64,000 bases of DNA, taken from positions 1-64,000 of the forward strand of contig NZ_JASERU010000009.1 of assembly GCF_030504985.1 (NCBI RefSeq), in the 5' to 3' direction. The position numbers were made by a program, and so were the translations under genes. The notes below the pieces were generated by a model. The model was not told where the DNA came from, made no database searches, and was given only the letters and a program-made list of their open reading frames with translations. The stretch is from Fulvimonas sp. R45 (GTDB lineage: Bacteria; Pseudomonadota; Gammaproteobacteria; Xanthomonadales; Rhodanobacteraceae). This document shows, piece after piece, positions 61,385-64,000 of the stretch (position 1 is its first letter; the number at the start of each line of letters is the position of its first letter).

Positions 61385-62857
61385 CTATGACAGCGCCCTG
61401 CCCACGGCAGCCGGCGAGCCGTCGCCGAGCCTGGCGTAGGCGCGCTCGAGCGCGCGGGTGAAACGCACGTCGTCGCGCAGGCCGGCGAATACCGGGTCGC
61501 GCGCGAGGAAGCCGGCGACGTCGTGCGCGGCGTCGCCGTTGCAGGCGCGACCGGCCGCGGCCAGCGCGTCGGCCAGGGGATCGACCAGCGGTTCGCCGCG
61601 CGCGGCCTGCCGGCGCGCGAAGACGAGCCAGCCGGCCACCGGCAGGCACAGGCGCTCGACCGGGCGGCCGGCGGCGAGAGTGTCGGCGATCGTGCCGAGC
61701 AGGCGCACCGGCAGTTTCTGCGAGCCGTCCCAGGCGATCTGCGCCAGCCTGTGGCGGATCGCCGGGTTGCGGAAGCGTTCGAGGATCGCGCCGATATAGC
61801 TCCCCGCGTCCAGCCCCTCGGGCAGGGCGGTCGCCGGCGCGATGGATTCGCGCATCAGCCGCTCGGCGAAGGCCGCCAGCACCGGCTCGGCCATCGCGTC
61901 GGCCACCGTCTCCAGCTCCAGCAGCGAGCCGAGGTAGGCCAGCGTGGAATGCGCGCCGTTGAGCAGGCGCAGCTTGGCGCGGTCGTAGCCGGCGATGTCG
62001 CGGCTCAGCGTCACGCCCACGCGCTCGAACGGCGGGCGCGCGTTGCAGAAGCGGTCCTCGACCACCCACTGCATGTAGGGCTCGCGCTGCACCGGCCACG
62101 CATCCGCAACGCCCAACGCGTCTCCGACGCGCGCGCGCAGCGCGTCGTCGGTGGCGGGCGTGATGCTGTCCACCATCGAGCACGGGAAAGCCACCGCGTC
62201 GGCGATCCACGCGGCCAGCGCGGCATCGATCCGCTGCGCGTACTGCAGCACGGCGCGGCGCAGGCGCTGGCCGTTGCCGGCGAGGTTGTCGCAGCTCAGC
62301 GCCGTGTACGGCGCGATGCCGCACCGCCAGCGCGCGCGTAGCCCGGCGACGAGGTAGCCGACCACGCTGCGCGGCGCCTCCGGCGCGGCGAGGTCGTGCG
62401 CGATCTCCGGGTGGGCGAGGTCGAGGCCATCGCCCACCAGCGCGTAGCCTTTCTCGGTGACCGTCAGCGTGACCAGCCGCACCGCGGGATCGGCCAGCCG
62501 CGCCAGCACGGCGTCGGGCTCCCTCGGGGCGCACAGCCATTCGCGGATCGAGCCGATCACGCGCAGGCGGTTCGACGCGCCGAGCAGGGCCAGCGTGTAG
62601 AGCCCGTCCTGCGGACGCAGCGCGTCGCGCACCTCGGCGCTGTGCAGCGAGACGGCGCAGATCCCCCAGTCCGGGTGGTCGGCCAGCAGCGCGTCGATGT
62701 AGGCCGCCTGGTGCGCCCGGTGGAACGCGCCGGGGCCGAAGTGCACGATGCCGATGCGCACCTCGCCCGGCGCGTAGTCCGGGCGCGCCACGGTGGCCGG
62801 CAGCGCGGGCAGCGCGGCCAGCGACAGGCGCCGCTCGCGGGAAGACGCGGCTGCCAT
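61385..62857 (-). CDS. uxuB: Mannitol dehydrogenase-family oxidoreductase, probable D-fructuronate reductase
   Basis: A 490-residue long-chain polyol/uronate dehydrogenase. The NAD-binding N-terminus reads RIGIVHFGPGAFHRAHQAAY (near 34-53). The catalytic region has SCDNLAGNG near 190, FPCSMVDSITPA near 222-233 and KLRLLNGAHSTLAYLG near 295-310 with the conserved Lys. It would reduce D-fructuronate (from UxaC) to D-mannonate with NADH. Its neighbour kdgK supports the uronate role over mannitol. The start overlaps the kdgK stop by 1 bp. UxuA (mannonate dehydratase), the next step, is not in the window. Confidence 0.9.
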   Translation of the reverse strand: MAAASSRERRLSLAALPALPATVARPDYAPGEVRIGIVHFGPGAFHRAHQAAYIDALLADHPDWGICAVSLHSAEVRDALRPQDGLYTLALLGASNRLRVIGSIREWLCAPREPDAVLARLADPAVRLVTLTVTEKGYALVGDGLDLAHPEIAHDLAAPEAPRSVVGYLVAGLRARWRCGIAPYTALSCDNLAGNGQRLRRAVLQYAQRIDAALAAWIADAVAFPCSMVDSITPATDDALRARVGDALGVADAWPVQREPYMQWVVEDRFCNARPPFERVGVTLSRDIAGYDRAKLRLLNGAHSTLAYLGSLLELETVADAMAEPVLAAFAERLMRESIAPATALPEGLDAGSYIGAILERFRNPAIRHRLAQIAWDGSQKLPVRLLGTIADTLAAGRPVERLCLPVAGWLVFARRQAARGEPLVDPLADALAAAGRACNGDAAHDVAGFLARDPVFAGLRDDVRFTRALERAYARLGDGSPAAVGRALS

Positions 62858-63897
62858 CAGCGCCGCACCTCGAAACCGCCGTCGGCGAGGAAGGCCCGCA
62901 TGTCGGCCTCGCGCAGCAGGTTCACGTCGCCGGGCACCGAGTGCTTGAGGCAGGCCGCCGCCAGCGCGAAATCCAGCGCGGCCTGGTCGTCCATGTCCCG
63001 CAACAGGCCGTGCAGCAGGCCTGCGGCAAACGCGTCGCCGCTGCCGATGCGGTCGACGATGCCGATCAGCCCGCGCGGCGCCGTGGCGAGCGTGCGGTCG
63101 CGCTGCGCCAGGCGGCCGAGCAGGTCCTGCTCGTCGGCGCTGCGGTGGCGGCGCGCGGTGGTGGCCAGGCGCTGCAGGCGCGGCCACGCCGCGAAGGCGG
63201 CTTCGGCGGCGCGGTGGAAGCCGTCGTCCGTGGCCGCGAAGTCCCGGCCGAGGATCAGCGCGACGTCGCGTTCGCCGCCGAAGACCAGCTCCGCCTCGGC
63301 CACGACCTCGCGCAGCAGCGCGGGCGCCTGCGCGGCGCGCTCGCCCCACAGCTTGCCGCGGTAGTTGCAATCGAACGACACCCGCACGCCTCCCGCGCGC
63401 GCGGCCCGCACCGCGGCCAGCGCGGCCTGCGCCGTGGCCTCGCCCAGCGCGAGGTTGATCCCGGACAGGTGCAGCCATTGCGCCCCGGCGAGCAGGCGTG
63501 GCCAGTCCCAGGCCTCGGTCGGCGTGCGCGCGAATACCGAGTCGGCGCGGTCGTAGATCACCTCGGCGGGACGATGCATCGCGCCGGGCGCGAGGAAGTA
63601 CAGCCCCATGCGGCCTTCCGTGTGGCGCACGCCGCCGGTGTCCACGCCGTGGCGGCGCAGCTCGCCGGCGCAGGCGTGGCCGATCGCATGGTCGGGCAAG
63701 GCGCTGACCATCGCGCTGGCATGGCCGAGGATGGCGAGCGAGGCGGCCACGTTCGCCTCCGCGCCGCCGAAGTGGACGTCGAAGCGGGGCGATTGCAGCG
63801 GCAGCTCGCGCCCCGGCGGCGACAGCCGCATCAGCAGTTCGCCGAAGCAGACGATGCGGGGCCGGTCGGTGGGAGGCGGCGGTTCGTGCGACTTCAT
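62857..63897 (-). CDS. kdgK: 2-keto-3-deoxygluconate kinase (PfkB family)
   Basis: A 346-residue PfkB sugar kinase. IVCFGELLMRLSPPG is near 15-29, HFGGAEANVAASLAILG near 42-58, and the catalytic GSGDAFAAGLLHGL motif near 290-303 has the Asp base. The FGGAEANVA and GMGLYFL-type sequences (RMGLYFLAPGA) fit KDG kinase rather than ribokinase. It phosphorylates KDG from mannonate dehydratase to KDPG for the Entner-Doudoroff aldolase. It heads the minus-strand operon kdgK-uxuB, probably with GH51. Homology begins at the ATG. Confidence 0.93.
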   Translation of the reverse strand: MKSHEPPPPTDRPRIVCFGELLMRLSPPGRELPLQSPRFDVHFGGAEANVAASLAILGHASAMVSALPDHAIGHACAGELRRHGVDTGGVRHTEGRMGLYFLAPGAMHRPAEVIYDRADSVFARTPTEAWDWPRLLAGAQWLHLSGINLALGEATAQAALAAVRAARAGGVRVSFDCNYRGKLWGERAAQAPALLREVVAEAELVFGGERDVALILGRDFAATDDGFHRAAEAAFAAWPRLQRLATTARRHRSADEQDLLGRLAQRDRTLATAPRGLIGIVDRIGSGDAFAAGLLHGLLRDMDDQAALDFALAAACLKHSVPGDVNLLREADMRAFLADGGFEVRR

Positions 63898-63924
63898 GGT
63901 TTCTCGTCACTCATCGGCGTGAAA

Positions 63925-64000
63925 GCCCCTCTCCCCTCGGGAGAGGGGTTGGGGTGAGGGTTCGGCAATACCGCCATGCTTTGCTCCGCTCGTACCCTCT
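63925..64000. repeat. CTCTCCC-type palindromic repeat (family B), cut by the window end
   Basis: CCCCTCTCCCCTCGGGAGAGG and GGGTGAGGGTTCGGC match the left half of the family B unit at 57676-57792. The right arm would lie beyond the window. It stands upstream of kdgK, where the promoter should be; no further feature was seen. Confidence 0.7.

Overview
This 64 kb window is very GC-rich chromosomal DNA from a gammaproteobacterium, most likely a xanthomonad of the Rhodanobacteraceae or Lysobacteraceae. The inference rests on the TonB-dependent receptors, the S9/M1 peptidase repertoire, a cobalamin riboswitch ahead of class Ia ribonucleotide reductase, and a xylan locus of the Xanthomonas type. No rRNA, tRNA, CRISPR array, integrase or intact transposase was seen.

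Layout. 1-5.2 kb: housekeeping genes (AcpH-like hydrolase, alpha/beta hydrolase, ZapE, an EAL-domain protein). 5.2-9.5 kb: nrdA - small ORF - nrdB behind a stacked control region: two DnaA boxes, a candidate NrdR box pair, a sigma70 promoter and a cobalamin riboswitch. 9.5-13.2 kb: an Oar-like TonB receptor whose leader carries a ~274 bp repeat, with a candidate Pho box upstream. 13.2-20.3 kb: a TetR/CPBP-protease pair, then a BlaI repressor, an unusual M56 metallopeptidase with a duplicated C-terminal module, and two FtsX-type permeases without an ATPase.

20.6-28.6 kb is a lower-GC defence island on the minus strand: hsdR-hsdS-prrC-rhuM-hsdM, a type I restriction-modification operon with an embedded PrrC-type anticodon nuclease and a RhuM-family gene, nearly all coupled by 4-bp overlaps. 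29-38.9 kb: DPP-IV-type peptidase, GST, LysR/aldo-keto reductase pair, M1 peptidase, queF and a lipoprotein. 39-42.4 kb: mprF overlapping a VirJ/AcvB-like hydrolase, predicted to make and remove aminoacylated phosphatidylglycerol. 42.5-47.5 kb: an ABC export operon (ATPase, double-length adaptor, lipoprotein adaptor, permease).

48.5-63.9 kb is a glucuronoarabinoxylan utilisation locus: TonB receptor, GPH symporter, GH43 and mutarotase on the minus strand; hexuronate MFS transporter, GH10 xylanase and glucuronate isomerase on the plus strand; then KDG kinase, fructuronate reductase and GH51 arabinofuranosidase on the minus strand. The divergent promoter region holds two palindromes matching the Xanthomonas xyl-box. 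Together the enzymes cut xylan, import the oligosaccharides and uronates, and pass glucuronate toward KDG-6-phosphate. Xylose isomerase, xylulokinase, GH67, UxuA and the LacI-type regulator are not in the window.

Intergenic spaces are populated by several families of GC-rich palindromic repeats and by two inverted copies of the ~274 bp element with long terminal inverted repeats.
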